Numbered from the stretch's first letter, positions 36,551 through 49,545 are shown. The stretch: DNA of 64,000 bases from Lottia gigantea (GCF_000327385.1 NW_008710284.1:1728765-1792764); one strand, 5' to 3'. The notes: generated from the sequence alone by a model not told the origin. Numbers and translations: made by a program.

Positions 36551-37222
36551 AATTCTTACCCAGCTTCTGATAAATATTAGCGACTCTTAGGCGACTTAAT
36601 CAAAAGTAGGCCTAAAGCTTCAAAAATATTTAAAGTAAAGCTTCAAAAATATCTATCCAAGGCCCAGTGAGTTGGACAAAAAACCTCTTTTCAAAAAGAA
36701 TGTTGCAGTAGCAATATCCTAGCCTCAAGTGTAATTTGTTGAAACATTGTAGTGAAGTTAATCTCCAACAGGAGTCTTTTATTATGCTATACATAATATT
36801 AAGGTGTATATGACTGATATTAATTGCCTGTATAGGCTACCATATAATATTAATGTGCGACAGTACAACTAGTATGTTTTAATTAGAATAAAAAAAAGTG
36901 GGCGTTTTAAATATAAATTTATGATTGAGAACATGTTTTAATTGCCATGACTGATGAACACGATAAATCTATACGACATACGAAACCGGGCGATCGATTT
37001 CAGCATATCGACCGGTTGTTAAAAGTCAAGGTCGGGCCAAATAAATTAGCAGACGAATTTTCATTGCATAATTAATTCACGAGTGCCTGGGTAACCGAAA
37101 ACACGTGCTATTGACATTCTTTGTATCTTTCAGTCTGGGTGATCGACGACAAGAAATAATTTATGAAGTAGTGGTCTCCCCTTGGATGGTTTTCAACATT
37201 GGAGGTTTAAAAGGTCCACAGA

Positions 37223-40200
37223 ATGGCGAAGAAAAAAGAAAACGTGATTGCAGAAGAGGATGAATTTTTCCGAAGTATCAACGAAAAAGGCGTGGATGAC
37301 ATTTCTTTGGATTTTTTCTACAAACCTCATACCATAACGCTTCTAGCGATATCCATTATTGGACTGTTTTACACGGCATTCACACGGTAAGCATACTTCA
37401 AATTTGACAATTTTTAAAGGTCATCGATTTCAATTCTTTTTTCTTTGAATTTGGCGTGTCATGCCTCCTGCAACGATTTTTGGGCCAAAAATTGGTTCTG
37501 TGTATTAATTTCAAGAATGAACCGTTCAGTCTCATGATGACTGTCTACATTTGGTGCTCAAAACAAAAAGTAAACAAGAAATTTTGAATAAAACTGCTAC
37601 ACGTTACTGTCGTCTGCAGAATTTAAAGAGTAGCCTATTTATTACAATTACATTCATTGTTGCATTATTAATGATACTAATAATAATAGGACCATTTTAT
37701 AGTTGAAATAGTTTAGGTGCAGTCAGGGATATTGTTATAACCCTACATTTATATGAACTTGAAGTTGAAATTCTTTAACTGAAATTGTTTCTAATGAATT
37801 CTTGCTTATTTGGTTGAGTTTATATAATCATCACAAGCTGTAGACACTGACTGTATTTTAGGGAAACTTAGAACTTATTTAGGTCTATTAGTACTATTTC
37901 ATGATGGATATTTCCATTTCACATAAAACAAAACAATTCGTAAAATTTAATTTACAAACAAAAGTGCAAGGACACTCGACATGTACAAGTTTTAGACATG
38001 AAGATATAAAATAAGATGTATCCATGTACACTGGAAGCACTGGTAAACACTGAATCACGTTAATCATATTAATTATTAGTAATCAATGATAATAATGAAC
38101 CTAATTAGTAGTTGACAGATTGCTTCATTTATATGCAATTAGTTTTTCATTCATTCATTCATTCATTTGCTCTCTCATTCAATTAATCTTGCATTCATCT
38201 GTGCTTTTTTATAGACATATTCATTCATTCATTTGCTCTCCAGACTTATATGCTGTTTTATTCATTCATTCATTCATGGTTTAGCCACATTAATTCTGTA
38301 GGTTTTTTTTCTTTTGGAAAGTAAATTGATGTTTAAAATTAAATCAATTCCCATTCATTCATTTATTCATTCATACAAAGTATTGAGCAAAAGACTAAAA
38401 AATAAATTTTCATTCATTCATATTTTTTTAAGATATTTATTCTTTCTTATCAGTATGTCAGAAATAACAATACAAGCCTTCCTTTATTCATGTATTCATT
38501 CATCTATTCATTTGTTCATTGTTTTGTTTATTTCAGAAATGACAGTTCTCACAATGATAATATACAAGCAGGATTATGTAGTGTGGTATTTTTCTTCCTC
38601 ATTATCAGTGTTTTAGCTTTCCCTAATGGTAAGTTCCTTTAACACTATTAATAACACATAATGTATCCTGTTTTTAAAATATTTTACTATTAAAGAGATT
38701 GTAAGGAGATTTTTGAAAATTTGTATGTATATTGGGGATACCAAAAGCATTAATATGCACCATTCAATTTTTTTGTCAGATGTCTGTGGTTCTAACAATT
38801 CCCTTAAAACTACGTGTTGACGTTGATAGCCCGTTATGTCTGATTGAAGCTCCAAGATGTTTGAATAGTTTGATGAAGTCACCATCAGAAAATCTGACAT
38901 TATACAAGACCCTTTGCGATATTGACATAGTTATTGAACTTCAATGATTTTCTAATGCATTTTTCTTTTAAAACATAGTCCTAGAGTGCTTTTCAATTAA
39001 TTTACTGTTTTATGCATGAGTTAAGTCAAGGAGAATAGCTGAAGGATCAATGTTAATAATTGTTTTGTATGTCATAGCGTACAATCTGCCTGCAGGTAGA
39101 ATATCACTTTCAGTATTTCTATTAGGACTACACTTAGAGCTTAGAGGTTCCCAACCAGGGGTGTTTTCACCCCCTGGGGGTGTGGGACTAGGGTGTCAGG
39201 GGTGTGGCCAACTGGTTTACTAGAACAATTTGTTTTGAATTGAGAGAGCACCTCATATCATCACATGCTGTAAATGTGGATGATACAAATTTTTGGGGGT
39301 GTAAAAGGTCTAGGTGATTGTACCAGGGGTGTGAAGGCTGAAGAAGGTTGGGAACTACTGAGCTAAGGTTATTAGACAATGACAATGCAACTTGCTAGTA
39401 AAGTCATAAGGTACATTGTGCCTGCAGCCTTAGAGAAGAGTAGTCAATATGTTATAATGGGAAAGATGACTATATCAACAATTGGATTGATTCCAACCGA
39501 ATTACCTTCAATATCTCTTGATTACTCTATACCTCATCTTCATAATGTCAAGCTATTACCAACTCTGTCTGATACCTTGACCTCATTAGCTACCTTTCTC
39601 GTATCAAGGAAGTTTGTAAATGCAAAATACAGTTAGCAACAAATATTCGCTAGTATGCAATCAAATCAAATTGCTGTATTCTGTGATACTATTGGAAGGT
39701 GGCTATTGGAATCAAGGTAATAGACTGATATTGTGAAGATGTTCAATACCTTTCATTGACTATTCTTTTATCTCTATACAACATATTGTTACAGTAGTTT
39801 ATTTAATTATATAGCTCAATTTAAAGTAGCTGTCTGCCCTTTTGTAAGGTCAAAGGGATTGTAAAGAGGTTCCTAAAAAATTTTATGTGTATCTGAGACA
39901 TTGATAACGTCAATTTGCACTTCCAGTATTCAATCAGTTGTTCCTTTAATTCAATAAAAACTAAGCAATTATGATGTCATGTTATATTGTAAGCAGCTTT
40001 TGAAATGCATAGTTCTAGTGGAAATGCAAGAACTACCGACATCTGATTGAAAATTTCCCTTCCCTAACAATCATGATTTAACATAAATACCTAAATTTCT
40101 CTGGCCATAAATGTGAATAGTTTGTGTACTGATATTGCAAGTCGAGAATCAAAAGACTTCACCAAATTCCTTCACAATCCCTTTAATGGAAGCTTTTTTT

Positions 40201-43200
40201 TATGCATTTCAGGTCCCTTTACAAGACCCCATCCTGCAATATGGAGAATGGTCTTTGGTAAGTTGATTACTGTTAACTTTTATCCAGGAGTAGCTCACAT
40301 TGTTAACTTTGCTGACTGATATTTCATTAGTCCAATGAGGCACTTCTCAATATCAAGATATTACAAACTTCGTCTTATACCGTGACTGGAATACCCACTA
40401 TTCTTGTATCACAGAATGCTGTGATTTGATTGGATTGTACGTCAGCAAATACAGCCAATCAGAGACTCTGATTGGCTCCATTCACTAACATACAATCCAA
40501 CAAAATCACTACATGTACAAACTTCCAGGATCCAAAAACGATAGCCATTGCAGTCAAGGGTATAAGTTAGAAGCTCATAATAGCTTAACAATGTGAAGAT
40601 GAGGAGCAGAAGAGTTTGATATTAAACTCTGTTTTATTTTATCTACAGGGTTGGGTGTATTGTATTTTATGATGTTAATATTTGTGCTGTTTCAAAGTCG
40701 GACAGCCGTCAGACAGATGTTAGTGTGGTTATATCAAGATTTAAAAGATACAGGCCCAGATGAAAAGGTATTTCTAATGATATATCATGTTTGGATGTAC
40801 ATATTGTAATATTAGATTAACATTTTAACTATGTGGACTCTCTGAAACGGATTCTCAGTTAATCAACCCAGATAGTATTATTAACTATGTGGAATCTCTG
40901 AGAGTCTACTTAACAAACCTACTGTCCAAATAAACAGTATTTAATATGTGGACTCTCTGAAAGGGATACTGAATTGGCAAATTCTTATCTTAAGATATTT
41001 TGCAAAAAGGGTACCTGGTGCCTTATAAATAATCCTGATGCCATGGCCAGCGCTTACTTGCTGAACCCCTTAACCCTTTTCAATTTTAGGAATATGCTGT
41101 GAATTGTTCGAGTATTACATGGAGTCGGCTATACGATGGAATTGATGTTTTTGCTCTCTCTCATTTTACTGGTTGGACTCTGAAAGCTCTACTCATCAGA
41201 CATTATGGTATTTTATGGACCATTAGTATTATGTGGGAGCTGACAGAGGTAAGACAATTGGGTTTGGGATATGGGATGATCACTATCTTAAAAGCTGATA
41301 ATGATATCTAAGGGCCTTTGCAATTTTGATGCCATAAAATGCTTAATTTTTGTGGAATTGCAAGAACCACAGATGTCTGATTGAAAATTGAAATGGTGCT
41401 ATAAGTATCCCCTATACACATAAATATTTAAGAGCTTTTAGTCTAATAATGTTTATTCTATTTTAGGTTGCCTATGCTCATTTATTACCCAATTTTGCTG
41501 AATGTTGGTGGGATTCATGGATATTAGATGTGTTATTATGTAATGGATTGGGTATTTGGGTGGGAATGAAGATCTGTGAAAGGTTAGAGATGAGAAGCTT
41601 CCATTGGGAAAGTATAAAGTAAGTTTGTCTTATCATCTGTCATAGTAAAGGTACAAATGGACGAGGTTGCCGTCTTGTGCTATACCTCCCCCTTAGGCCT
41701 GTAATAGATCTGAAGTGAAAATCAAACCCTCTAAATACTAAAAATTCATCTGAGGCTATCTGAAATCTATTGGCTTCTTGGGGCACCCCCAAATTCCTAG
41801 CTTTGCCTCAAAGAAAGGGCTCTTATTTTAAGCTCTAAATATACATGAGTTCAGCATTTTTCAGGTATGTTTTATAGGACATTATCCTGTAAATACTGAT
41901 AGAACTGAACAAATATAGTCCTCTATCTGTCACCAACAAAACATACTGTATCTCATCATTCTGAAATTTGTCATCTAAAACCAAGTGATCCGTTGGAAAT
42001 TAGAAGGAATTATTAATATTAGTATATTTAGATCAGAGTAATAGATCTAAATAATTAGTGATGATCTGAAATCAATAACGAGTTGGGCTAATTAACCTTT
42101 AGGATTAACGATATCACAATATAATTAGCAACAGGGGACTGATAAAATTTGACATTATAAATTCTATTGATTGTTCTTAAACTTAATTGAAAACAACAAT
42201 CCATATACAGATAAAATTGACACAATCAAAAGACAAGCAAAGATAACATTTAGATTCAGCTTTCTTTTTTAACTAATATTTAGGTGATAGCATCTCTTTA
42301 CGAAACTTTTATATCTATCAAATTTCCATTTTATTTTTATTCATATTTAACGTTTTCTTTCAGAGATATTCACTCCGCTACTGGTAAATTACGTAGAGCT
42401 GTATTACAGTTTACACCAGTTAGGTCAGTCGACAGTTCTTTCAAATTTCAGGGGGGGCCCTGTCTGTTCTCTTATCTGGAGACAGGGTGCAGTCTTGGTT
42501 GGGTCAAAAATAAAATATAAACATGAGCTCTACATACAGGAGCTGCTGCTTTGGCTCAGTGAGTTAGACGCTTGCTGGCTAACCAGAAGGTCCAGGATTC
42601 AATCTCGGGATAGGTCAGGATGATACCTTCCGATTGATCAACCTGGTTTTCCCCCCGTCAGTGATGCAGGTCAGGAAGGATGTAAAACATACAGACAAAC
42701 ATTCCTTGACAATTCAGTTGCCTCTACAAGCCCCTCACCTAATATTTCACAGAAAATCCAGAGCTCTCATATAAATCTAACCCTGCTCCAAGTCATCCTA
42801 TAATATTTTGTGTATATTTCAGCTGGACTCTAGTGCGTTGGTTGGATCCAAATTCTACCAAAATGAGGATTATTGCAGTCTGGCTGTTAATAGTCTTCTT
42901 TCAGGTCAGTCAGCCATCTTGGAAATTTCTGTAGCCTTTGACGAAAGTACAGTTGTTTGAATGTGAAACAGGCTGCACGTTAGAGATCTCTGGACAGTGT
43001 TTAACATTTAAAGAGAGGGTGCTAATGATGCTTTCCTGCAAGGTTTTCCCCCATTGCATACTGCAAGACAAGCATTTCATACTACATTTAAAGTTCCCTT
43101 GACAGTAAGAAATTGAAAAAGGCAGGGACTATAGTTTGCCCCATTTCACGTAAAGAGCACATCTCTTTCAGATCCTTTTATAAAACAGACCTAATTTAAT

Positions 43201-45124
43201 CCTCTTTTTTTTTCAGTTGGTTGAATTGAATACATTTTTTTTAAAACATATTTTCTGGGTGCCCCCACCCCATCCGATCAACGCAATTCGCCTCGTTTTA
43301 ATATGTCTTATATCAGCTCCATCTATAAGGTACGTTCTTCATGTTATTAATATCTCTTGCTAACTCTTGTTAACTCTTGAAAAACAGTGTTCATTTAACA
43401 TGTAAACTTTATGGTTTCTCATATTATCTTTGCCGTCTCAGCTGTTAGTTTGCAATGAATAACTTCCTTATTACAATTGACAAAGTCCAACGCTTCTACT
43501 TAGTTCCTCAGATTGTCAAGGTATAAGTATGAAGTTTGCAATAACTTGACATTGGTGTTGATTGATTGATTGAAGTTTTTGTGATTCCTGTTTTTCAGAC
43601 AGTACTATGTATATGTGACAGATACTCAATGTAAGAGAGTTGGTACAATGTGCTGGATATTTTGGTAAGTATGGTAGGAATATTTCCATGACCCAAGGGC
43701 CCACTCCCTTCCCTGTCTGTTCAAAATTTATTAGAAGCTTAAAAAATTGTTTGTGAAGTTTTAAACTCTGTCTAAATCCTCTAAACTTTAGGGGCACGAT
43801 CACTGAATATGTTAAAGATGACACCTTTTAAATAAGCTACAGACTGTCTTTGAAAATTGTCCCCTTTGCACACTGTATGGCCTTGCCTATTTATGGTCTT
43901 TCTTGTGTTTCAGTGCAATAACATTAACTGAATCATGTATATGTATCAAGTTTGGGTTGGAGTTATTTAAACAGACTGAGTATACTTACGTTATTGCTTG
44001 GATTGTCTCTCAGGTAAGCTGTTTGTCTTTGTTCTTAACAAATTTCAGAGCCCGGTGGTTTGATCTTTGTTTGTTAGCCTGAAGGTCCTGGTTTCAATCT
44101 AGTTGTAAGAGGGGAATACATTGAAAAAGAATTAAGTTGTTTGAGCCTGAAGGTCCAGGCCTGGTATTCTTGAAATGATTTTAGCGCTGGGATATCTTAG
44201 AAATAGTTAAGACCTAAGGACATCCAAACTTAGATCGTTTCAAGATGGATTCAACATGGCAATATATGTAAAAATAGTCTAGTTGTTTGGATAGGACAAT
44301 AAACCGAGGTCACGTGTGCTACAGGCTGCACATTTAAGATCTCTCAACAGTTACTCATTGAAAAAAAAAAATCTACAGCAGCTGTCCTTGCAAAACAGAA
44401 TTAACAGAATTGTCTAGATTGTAAGGATTTTTATAACTGTATTGGTCTGTATCATTTTCAGATGCTGGGAAGTTTTGTGTGTATCTGGATAAGTTCCAGA
44501 TACGGTAATTATTTAGAAAATTCTAAGGTACAGTTACATCACAGCTTAAGGGGCCCTCACACCATAGCATAAGCGATTACCAGTTGCTTATGGTTGCAAA
44601 TACCATATATTTGGTTCCCCAAAAGGGAACTTACAGAAAAGGGGTGTCATTGAAATATATTTTGAGTAATTTTTTTGCCTTCAAAATACCACAATAGATG
44701 TTGTGTGGTTCCAAATACCAGTAATGAAAGTGGCCATGAGTTCCTAACGCAGCTCACATCTCAGTTACATGAGAAACTTTTCTTATTGGTAACCATACAC
44801 AACTGGTAATCACTATTAAGAATTTATTCCATGTCCAGTGGCTTAATGTCCAGACTGGCTCTCTACACACTCTGTGGTTACACGCTGTCTTGCTTACTAA
44901 CTTCATAGAGCAGAAAAGAAGGGTGTAAAACTCAATGTCTCAATGTCTTTCAGCCTGGTAAAATCGAAGAAGATGATTCTGAGATTGATTATAGTAATGT
45001 CAATGGCAGACCTTACAAAAACTCTAAAAGATTCAGCAAAAAACGTGAGCACAATGGACACACAAAGGAACTTACAAACGGCGTAGTGCATCGACATCGA
45101 CCTCCTAATGGTGGAATCCATTAA
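37223..45124 (+). CDS. PTDSS1: Phosphatidylserine synthase 1
   Basis: Thirteen coding exons: 37223-37386, 38537-38628, 40213-40257, 40649-40767, 41090-41248, 41467-41618, 42364-42423, 42823-42904, 43217-43329, 43599-43664, 43914-44013, 44462-44527, 44954-45124. Phases agree and give 462 residues; human PTDSS1 has 473. Family signatures run throughout: [106 protein letters not shown] and [16 protein letters not shown]. It is a multi-pass membrane protein of the endoplasmic reticulum (mitochondria-associated membranes) that swaps serine for the choline of phosphatidylcholine. The cytosolic C-terminal tail (after ~405) is acidic, then basic, and diverges from vertebrates. PTDSS2 is less likely because the N-terminal and [13 protein letters not shown] segments fit PTDSS1. 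Intron 1 is rich in ATTC repeats. Confidence 0.97.
38140..38530. repeat. Scattered ATTC/ATTCATTT microsatellite patches in PTDSS1 intron 1
   Basis: At least five short blocks of (ATTC)2-4 lie between 38142 and 38520, separated by unique AT-rich sequence, as though one longer microsatellite had been broken up. They end about 20 bp before exon 2. Confidence 0.7.
38690..38820. mobile_element. MITE family B, left part
   Basis: It begins TAAAGAGATTGTAAGGAGAT and carries GGGGATACCAAAAGCATTAA and AGATGTCTGTGGTTCTAACA. A clear right inverted end is not found. It lies in PTDSS1 intron 2. Confidence 0.55.
39657..39741. mobile_element. MITE family A, right arm fragment
   Basis: It carries CAAATCAAATTGCTGTATTC, GAAGGTGGCTATTGGAATCA and ATATTGTGAAGATG, matching the right arm of the full copies. 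PTDSS1 intron 2. Confidence 0.6.
39851..40188. mobile_element. MITE family B, copy with both inverted ends
   Basis: The left end AAAGGGATTGTAAAGAGGTT and right end AATTCCTTCACAATCCCTTT are inverted repeats. Inside are TATCTGAGACATTGATAACG and ACTACCGACATCTGATTG. It lies about 25 bp before PTDSS1 exon 3, so its right end is close to the splice acceptor. Confidence 0.7.
40350..40602. mobile_element. MITE family A, complete palindromic copy
   Basis: The arms fold on each other: the left AACTTCGTCTTATACCGTGA with ACTATTCTTGTATCAC answers the right GCCATTGCAGTCAAGGGTATAA (split into its parts). GATTTGATTGGATTGTACG answers TACAATCCAACAAAATCAC. The hinge is CAATCAGAGACTCTGATTG. It is about 250 bp with no open frame and lies about 45 bp before PTDSS1 exon 4. 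Confidence 0.8.
41316..41445. mobile_element. MITE family B, partial copy
   Basis: It carries GTGGAATTGCAAGAACCACA, GATGTCTGATTGAAAATTG and TCCCCTATACACATAAATAT, matching the right half of the copy at 39851. PTDSS1 intron 5. Confidence 0.5.
42541..42745 (+). mobile_element. tRNA-headed SINE
   Basis: The A box TTGGCTCAGTGAGTTAGACG and B box GGATTCAATCTC are 45 nt apart, as in a tRNA-derived SINE head. The body follows, ending GGAAGGATGTAAAAC, a word that ends several other repeat copies in this window (33437, 34500, 44920). PTDSS1 intron 7. Confidence 0.6.
44047..44360 (+). mobile_element. tRNA-headed SINE with CTACAGGCTG body
   Basis: A weak A box (CGGTGGTTTGATC) and a B box-like GGTTTCAATC form the head. 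The body includes GGACAATAAACCGAGGTCAC, GTGCTACAGGCTGCACATTT and AGATCTCTCAACAGTTACT. The body is shared with 33845-33955 and 42960-43005. PTDSS1 intron 11. Confidence 0.55.
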
Positions 45125-47110
45125 ACCAGCCGTGACTGGTGATATTATTTTGTTTTGTTATTGATATTAATGTGAAGGCTAGAGAAAGTATGGTTGTTGT
45201 TCAAGGAAGTAAACATACCACCAACAAGCATGTTTTCTCTTTTAAAGTCTTGATTTTGGTGTCAGGAACATCCAGAGATTTGATGATTTCTGTTGGTTTG
45301 AACAACTATTTTAACAGTATTGTCCAATCAAATGTTTCTAAATCATTCAGCTTCAATATAGACCAATGAAACATCTTTAAATAATTGATATTGACCAATC
45401 AAATGTATCTAAATCTTTGATATAACTATCAGAGATCCTTATATAATGATACTAGAATATTAACCTATCAATTCAGTTAGAATACTGGCCAATCAGAGAT
45501 CTTCAAATCATTTGAAATTGACCAATGAAAGGTCTTAAAATCATGAAAATTCTGATTTTGGATGTTTCTGACAACGCCTTTGTGATGTTTTTATTTATTT
45601 TAAGATTATTGATCTTATCAAAACCAGAATTTAACGTTGCCAAAAAGAAAGATCTACGAGGGGCAGTGAAAATTATGTTTACTATTAGAGTTATCTCCCA
45701 TTGTTAGATCTTTAATGCAATTTACTCTAATTCCATTTTTACACTCTTTTTTGGACCTCACATTAGGGCTGTTGATTGAAATGTATTTGCCGGTCATGTC
45801 TAGCTTGGAAGAAAGATATACGAAGGACTTCAATTTTGGACAGACTCTTTAAAACCATATTTCAATCCTCATGGACATTTTTCACATAATGGTTTTTATA
45901 TCGTTTTATGAGCATTGTCAGACTGACTGGCGATTGATTTCTAAATCAACAGTCCTGATCATAAGCTTACTCAAAGATGGGTTCCTGAAGAAAAGTGTAA
46001 GTCAAATTATCTTGTAGAAGATTATCCAGTCATTTTCCTAGCATCTGTTTAAAAGCATGTGCATGAGCAGTGATGACCTACTTTCCAAAAATTTTAATGG
46101 CATTTATGATAAGTGTAATATATTAAGACAATAGGCTCTAGTCAGAAGAGAAGTAAGTTTGTTTGCTTTGCTCATACACTTTGATAATGGAAAGTCCAAA
46201 ACAATTTGTCCTGATGGGAGTTTTATATCTGAAACTTGTATAAACAGCAGGAGAGTTTTTCATATGTCCTTTCAGGAACCCATCGTTATAAATCTTGTAC
46301 ATAACTTTTTCCGTAGATTTTAGAGCTTCCATGTTTCATCTCATAGCATTTTAATGTATTACCTGAGGACGACCTGGTGACAAAAATATTGTAACCTTAG
46401 GGGGTGGGGCGGGTTTCCGAGCATCCCATTAGATCTGTTGCAGTTGGGTGAGGGGCGATGCAGGATTTTTTGGCATCCCATCAGATCTGATTCAGTTAAT
46501 GATAGCTTTATACCAGCCCAGATATTGAACATAGCTCCTTCTAAATTGTTTTGGCAGACTTGACATCTGTTCTATTTCTGGAATCTAGGGTTGTTATATC
46601 GATTCGTTTGATTGGTTCAAATACTGACTGCTAGGACATGACCAATTAGAAAGCTTCAGACCAAATAGATTGAGAATTATGGTGCAGGTTCTGGAAACAG
46701 ACTGCTTAAGTTATTGTTTAATTCGTTAAAATCCTTAAGGTTTTGATGAAAGAACACTGATTTATATTCCTTTAATGCACATTTTCCTATGGTAGGCCAA
46801 ACACAACTCTATTACATCCATACAATTGCATTATTAAGTATTAGTGATGTATTTTGGCGTATTTAGTTGCTTCTTGCTTTTATGGATAACCAAATTGATC
46901 AAATATATGAATTATGGGTCATTTAGAGTAATCAAAACCAATTGATATTTACGTTTTACTGCCTTTTTGGTATTGAGTCATTAAATATTTACTTTCATTA
47001 TTTTACACTGTATTTAAAACCATTTACTTTATATTATGTACCATCTTTCTGATATTCTTATGACCATTTCAATACCGTAGATAGCTTGGGGACTTGTCCT
47101 TGAAAAACTC
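45125..47110. other. PTDSS1 3' UTR and intergenic DNA with CCAATCA-rich repeats
   Basis: From 45320 to 45540 a loose unit, GACCAATCAAATGT(A/T)TCTAAATC or GACCAATGAAA..., recurs about five times at 50-60-bp spacing. A GATGGGTTCCTGA word at 45975 returns inverted at 46274, giving a possible ~300-bp foldback. No second gene is supported; a 64-codon minus-strand frame at 46332-46138 has no partner exon that I can find. Confidence 0.45.
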
Positions 47111-47111
47111 T

Positions 47112-47322
47112 AGATGTTAAGAAATACAGTAATCTGATTGGATTATAAAGCTTAATTTAATATCGATTTTAGTAATTGACCAATCAGATTACCCGTCGCC
47201 TTATTCTTGAAAACTTAACTTTTGATTTAGATGTTCCAGTCATCTGATTGGTCCATCTCTCAAATTTTAAATTGAGATTTATTATCCAATCAGATTACTG
47301 TATTTCTAAAAATCTGGCAATT
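47112..47322. mobile_element. Palindromic MITE, family C
   Basis: The left arm AGAAATACAGTAATCTGATT with GGATTATAAA is inverted at the right as TTATTATCCAATCAGATTAC with TGTATTTCT. A second inner pair (TTGACCAATCAGATTACC / ATCTGATTGGTCCATC) makes the whole 210 bp foldable. No open frame. Confidence 0.75.
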
Positions 47323-47734
47323 ATTTGAGTTAAGTTTTGGAGAAAAAGGTCATTGACACACCATATTTTAACCGGTAGTTGTATACGATATAACCAATCA
47401 TAGTATAGTTAAATCCATTAAAAGGCCAGTGAGTTACTCTCGAAAGTACTGGCTGTGGCCAAGAGTATTAGATATCAATTATGTTACAAATGAGAATTAT
47501 TATTATTAACCCAGTGTTAGAAGGGTTGGTAGTATTGATCTTGCCAATGAAGAGATGTAGAAATTCAAGATAGTTATGCAGATCCAAGAACAGTTCAAAA
47601 TATAACCAGGAAGAGTCCACTTTGTTTTGAGGTAGAATATGTAGTAATTATAACTATAGAAGCCAGATGGACAGTTTGTACATTACTACCTAAACTACCT
47701 TGAAATAAAGTGGACTTGTGTGTCTGTTTTAAAG

Positions 47735-47959
47735 TATATAGACACAGCTTTATAGAACAACTATCTGGTTAAAGTTGTAGCTACGTTGTGGCATGTTTCG
47801 TCAGGCACATGATTATAAGAAGTGATGGGCAAACTATATATATATTATTGCCATCACCTTTTATCAGTATGTGCCTGAGGACCACGAGGGAAACACGTCA
47901 AAACGTTGTATAAAACTTTAACCAGTGATTGTTGTTCTATAAAGCTGTGTCTATATATC
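47735..47959. mobile_element. Foldback/MITE element, family D
   Basis: The left arm ATATAGACACAGCTTTATAG with AACAACTATCTGGTTAAAGTT is inverted at the right as AACTTTAACCAGTGATTGTTG and TTCTATAAAGCTGTGTCTATAT. The unique middle is ~140 bp with a second inverted pair (TTTCGTCAGGCACAT / TATGTGCCTGAGGA). The ends are TA-rich, so a TA target duplication is possible. Confidence 0.8.
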
Positions 47960-48838
47960 GTACTCGCAACTGATAAATGCCCTTTAAAGTGTTGTTAGAT
48001 GTGTACAAATGTCTTAAACTATGTCTGTAGTATATTGTTAATAAGACACATAGAAGTAGGAAGATTACAATAAAACACTTAGATATTACTTGGATATATC
48101 TTAGTGTTTTATATGTCTGTAGTATTTATACCCTCTGATGATTAATCTATAATGATTAATCTATAATGATTATGTTAATTTATATTCCCAACGAGACCCC
48201 ATGTTTTTACAGTATTTAGTATTATTAATTATTTTAGTGAAATATCAAGGTTAATTTTCAATTTTTACAGCTGATATTACTGGTCATAGAACTGGTAAGT
48301 GCCGTGCCTAACCCTGGATTATTAACCCTTTCAACCCTTCAATATTAACGCAATATATGGCCGAGCAGCCGGTATATCGGCCGTTGCTAAGTGACATCAT
48401 ACAACGTTAACGTCATACGCTTTTACTTGTATTACTTGGAGTTCAGGGTATATGACGTTATATTTCATTTACACTCAGGGTTCAAAGGGTTAATAAAGTG
48501 GAAAATATAAGCTAATCTAGTCTAGAAAAGCACCTATGTGTATTCATTCACTTCTGTTGTTTTCTACTGTATCGATAATCCAGATCTCTAAAGCTGTAAA
48601 AATGTAGAAAACCCCTTGTGTTTCCTCAAAATAACATCCATAGTTATTTATGTAGAATTATATTTATTGAATGTCCCTGTGTTCACCCATTCGGAGCATG
48701 ACCCTGATAGTTTGCTAAGCTTCCATCATGATCAGTGAAGGGTGGCTAGAGTCTTCTTTGTTTATCCCTTGATCTCTTTACAATCCTCTCATTGCAGACG
48801 AGCCTAACATTGGTATTCCATAATGAAAAGCAATAAAA

Positions 48839-49545
48839 CTAGCTGAAATTGAGCTCTGTCAGCTGGTAAAGTAGATATTTAGATGACTATACAGATAGCT
48901 GAAATCAAGCTCTATCAGCTGGTAAAGTAGATAATAAGACAACCTAAAGATAGCTGAAATTGAGCTCTATCAGCTGGTAAAGTAAATATTTAGATGACTA
49001 TACAGATAGCTGAAATCAAGCTCTATCTGCTGGTAAAGTAGATAATAAGACAATCTAAAGATAGCTGAAATTGAGCTCTATCAGCTGGTAAAGTAAATAT
49101 TTAGATGACTATACAGATAGCTGAAATCAAGCTCTATCAGCTGGTAAAGTAGATATTAAGTAAGACAATCTAAAGATAGCTGAAATTGAGCTCTATCAGC
49201 TGGTAAGGTAAATATTTAGATGACTTTACAGATAGCTGAAATCAAGCTCTATCAGCTGGTAAAGTAGATATTAAGTAAGACAACCTAAGAATAGCTGAAA
49301 TTGAGCTCTGTCAGCTTGTAAAGTAAATATTTAGATGACTATACAGATAGCTGAAATCGAGCTCTATCAGCTGGTAAAGTAAATATTTAGATGACTATAC
49401 AGATAACTGAAATCAAGCTCTATCAGCTGGTAAAGTAGATAATAAGACAACCTAAGGATAGCTGAAATTGAGCTCTATCTGCTGGTAAAGTAAATATTAA
49501 GACAATCTAGGTAGGGATAGCTCACATTGAGCTCAGCAGATGGTA
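48839..49545. repeat. Dimeric tandem repeat, 55/56-bp alternating units, ~12 units
   Basis: Unit A is GATAGCTGAAATCAAGCTCT, ATCAGCTGGTAAAGTAGATA, ATAAGACAACCTAAA. Unit B has AAATTGAGCTCT and AAATATTTAGATGACTATACA. They alternate A-B for most of the array, so the present period is ~111 bp. In the right half the order is broken once (two B-type tails in a row near 49,330-49,400). Each unit holds an inverted AGCTGA...TCAGCT pair. Confidence 0.9.

Noticed and set aside
46138-46332. 64-codon minus-strand frame downstream of PTDSS1
   Set aside because: No family resemblance, no flanking exon, and one end lies in a possible foldback repeat.
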